64,000 nt of DNA from Mycteria americana (lineage: Eukaryota; Chordata; Aves; Ciconiiformes; Ciconiidae). The translations under genes and the position numbers were made by a program. Shown here one piece after another: positions 61,310 through 64,000 of the stretch. A model generated the notes under the pieces. The model saw nothing but the letters and a program-made list of their open reading frames with translations. It was not told the DNA's origin and made no database searches. The stretch lies in contig NC_134368.1 in NCBI RefSeq assembly GCF_035582795.1, forward strand, positions 10,376,501 to 10,440,500, given 5' to 3'. Each line of letters opens with the position of its first letter. The stretch's first letter is position 1.

Positions 61310-61621
61310 TGCCCATTCCAGACCCCTCAAAACTCACCTCAATCTCAACTGCTGTCTCTATTCACTTCCCTCACCATAGCCCCTGACACTCCAATGGGAG
61401 GTCTAACTAAGCACAGGCAGCACGAAGGAAGGGAATGAGACAGGCTAAGCTATATGTGTTAGGTGCTAAGAATATTGCTTAAAGAATATCTGAGAGGAGC
61501 TCACATATTACATTGACCTGGCTGGTTTAAGAGTTTGAACAGAAAATAAATTAAAATAAGGTTTAAAATTGGGTAACTGGAAAAGTTTTAAATAAGAGGA
61601 TCCAATTGTCATGTGTAATAC

Positions 61622-61679
61622 AGTTGGACTCAATGATCTTAGGGGTCTTTTCCAACCTAATTGATTCTATGATTCTATA
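61622..61679 (+). mobile_element. Short CR1 3' tail on the plus strand
   Basis: The direct-orientation CR1 3' end is visible as GTTGGACTCAATGATCTT, GGTCTTTTCCAACC and the terminal repeat ATTCTATGATTCTAT. Only about 58 bases remain. It is the only plus-strand CR1 copy found and lies opposite in sense to POLN. Confidence 0.93.
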
Positions 61680-62899
61680 AGGAATTAAAGGCACCTTATT
61701 CTGAATAAGGACCAGGTTGAGAGCCTGGACTAAAATAGTTTAAGATACTTCCTGTTGGTTAGCTCTACATCTTCAGAAAAAAAATGTTGTGGCACCATCA
61801 GGTTGCCTGATTCTGAGCTAGAGTACTCAAAATGTAAAATTTCCATGAAAAATTACACATTTTATTTCTAATTTGAAGACATACTGAGACTTAAATCATA
61901 ACTGAACAAGAGATTGCCTAAAGCCAAAGGATTCTCTTTGGAGAAGGAGCAAAAAAGTGGAGTTATTTGAAATCCATCATAGCTTATTTGTTTGAGTAAA
62001 AATACTAGTTAAACTTAAAAAAAATCCTGCAATGTATTATTTAAGAACATAAGACAATGTTAATATTTAAGTTTTTATATAGGTACAATAAAAAATGTAT
62101 AAACATTTTAAAAAGTTACTAAAAGCACACTACTTCTAAAGGAGTATTAATGATCACTTGGTAGCACAATAAACATTGAGAAATACTTTAAAAAATCAGT
62201 CATTTTCTATTCACACATGGTTTTCTTCTTATTTAAAAAAGCACTATGTCCCTGATCATTGAAATTAATACCATTTTCTGATACAACAGCATCAGGTTTT
62301 ATATCCCAAATATTAATATCTTTGTCTGTCATCCTATGTTATCCCTTTTTTTGACGAATAAAATAATCATCCAACTAGTAACATCAAATTTTTTCATTTT
62401 TAATTTGAAACCTCTAAATGCATAATGGAAGACTTTAAAATTGCAGATAGGAGAATACATGGTTAAAAGCTTTCTGTATAATGGTAAGTTTAAAAAAACT
62501 CCCAAAAGAGCATAAAAGCTGTTAAGTGGTTAGAAAAAAATGATAAACAGAATGAGATATTTTGAAATCAGATAAGTGGGGGAATATGAAAAAAAATAAC
62601 AAATGGAAAGATGTTTTATGTTCTGTAACTGAAAAACAAGAACTTAATGACTTGAAAACTTGAGAAAATCAGACTTAATAAATTCATATTTAATAAAACA
62701 AAATATTGGTTTAAAAGGCATGTAATGAAACACATTGCCAGAAAAAGCCAGAATGGTTGCTCATGTAACAAACACTTGTATGGATTTCTAGAACATTTAG
62801 AAATGATGACATACAATGATTTTGGGGGAAGACTTTTAAAGCTTCTGTTTCAGAACTTAGACTCGACCCCACAATCAGAGCAAGATGAAAATCTGCAGA

Positions 62900-62998
62900 C
62901 AGACAGGCTATCCTACTACAAATCTTACACCTTCCTCCTGAAGCATCTGCTACTGGCCACACTCAGTGATAACGGACCAGATGGATGTTGGATCTGAT
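62900..62998. mobile_element. Possible fossil SINE/LINE tail
   Basis: The plus-strand block with CCTGAAGCATCTGCTACTGG followed by GGACCAGATGGAT and TCTGATTC resembles the end of an old repeat common in turtles and crocodilians (CTGAAGCATC...TACTGGCCACT...GGGCTAGATGGACC...GGTCTGA...). I cannot name the family with certainty. Similarity is partial, consistent with an old insertion predating the bird radiation. Confidence 0.4.
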
Positions 62999-64000
62999 TC
63001 TTCTTAGAAATCTCTATATTCCCTACACTAAAACCGTATTAATTTTTTTCTGATACTACTAATACTATCTGTTATTTAATTCCGTCACAGTTTCCCCACA
63101 AAAGTACACAGATTGCAGTGCAAAGAATGCCTATTAAGTTGTCATGTAACTAAGGAACAAGGTTACGATAATTTTGTAACATTTTGTGGATTTTTCAAGT
63201 TTCTTTTGAAGCTGCATCTATAAGGATTTCTAATGCGGTAGTATAAAAGCTATAGCTTAAGATATATCATGCCTGCATAGATGTTACCTGCATTAACTTT
63301 AAGCTATGTCTTTCATTGTTTCCATAATAAAGACCAAGATATTTTGACATTTTAACATTTTAACTATAAAAATTCAGCTAACTTGTGAAATTTGTTTTCT
63401 CAGCAGCTACATCATGAAGAGCAGGAAGCTGAACAGATGGTTAATTAAAGAGAATAGAATTTTCATATGTACCCAAAGTGTTTTAAAACATACCAATGTA
63501 GAAGGTGACCTACAAAGGGTTTTTATAAATGAAAATTATTTATTTCTGTTGAATGACCCACATAAAGGAACATTGAAAAACCTGCTACATCCTGAATGTC
63601 CTTTTTGGCTGTGATATTTAAGCATATTAAATATATTTAGCTCTTTCTATAAAGAATAAATCATTCTGACTTGTTCTGGCTCACTACGCGTGAAGTGTTC
63701 AGGTCACAGTTCACCATCTTGTGGATACATGCAAAATACTTCTTTGAATGCTTGAGGAAATTAATGATTTTGCTAAGTCACAGCATGCCTAGAAATACAA
63801 TGTTATGTGGCCTCTTTGGGAAGCAAAGAGAGAGCTACATACTGGACTGGGACATAGCAATATGATCTAGGATGTTTCCTTCTGCTACTGAAACAAAAGC
63901 ATATGTCTGTGAAACAAAAATCTTATTCTCCTCTCAAGCAGAATCCAAAGCTTTTATGTTTTCCTTGTGATTCTATTTCGCCAGTATTAGGCTAAGGATA

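Larger units (their letters stand above)
57049..64000 (-). other. POLN: POLN intron, continues beyond the window
   Basis: The sequence upstream (minus strand) of the motif C exon. The exon that must precede it should carry the finger helix motif B and the GSAADL-type segment. I did not find it before 64,000, so it should lie further right. The stretch is AT-rich with a short CR1 tail and a possible old SINE fragment. Its short open frames show no recognisable domain. Confidence 0.65.

Noticed and set aside
62725..62997. Plus-strand 90-codon frame near the right edge
   Set aside because: Its second half coincides with a probable old repeat tail, and the peptide has no recognisable domain.

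Overview
The window is nuclear DNA from a bird (species not determinable by eye). Seven CR1-type LINE fragments are recognisable, most with the characteristic avian CR1 3' tail, and the two genes identified are vertebrate genes with ordinary GT/AG introns. There are no bacterial operons, no rRNA or tRNA, no CRISPR array and no endogenous retrovirus that I could recognise. Nearly all open reading frames over 60 codons are chance frames in intronic and intergenic DNA.

Layout. Positions 1 to about 27,000 are GC-rich and rich in CpG. They hold the 3' end of NAT8L (aspartate N-acetyltransferase) on the plus strand: a long upstream stretch read as intron, the last coding exon at 16652-17019, and a probable 3' UTR of up to 8 kb ending near a strong poly(A) signal at 25018. 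A compact CpG island lies at about 18,690-19,020, after the stop codon. From about 27-28 kb to the right edge the base composition becomes clearly AT-rich. Positions 25-43 kb are intergenic with old CR1 debris. From about 43.5 kb to the right edge the window holds the 3' end of POLN (DNA polymerase nu, family A) on the minus strand. Its last three coding exons are at 56981-57048 (polymerase motif C), 47740-47801 and 43498-43566 (stop codon). Upstream POLN exons lie beyond 64 kb.

The two genes point tail to tail (NAT8L plus, POLN minus), as in the human 4p16.3 neighbourhood, which supports both identifications. They are functionally unrelated: NAT8L makes N-acetylaspartate in neurons, and POLN is a translesion/repair polymerase.

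The least explained items are an exon-like plus-strand frame at 56254-56434 inside a POLN intron, a small minus-strand terminal-exon-like frame at 44370-44503, and the CpG island in the NAT8L 3' region. I found no evidence for a new multi-gene biological system; this is a largely ordinary avian window with a few loose ends.
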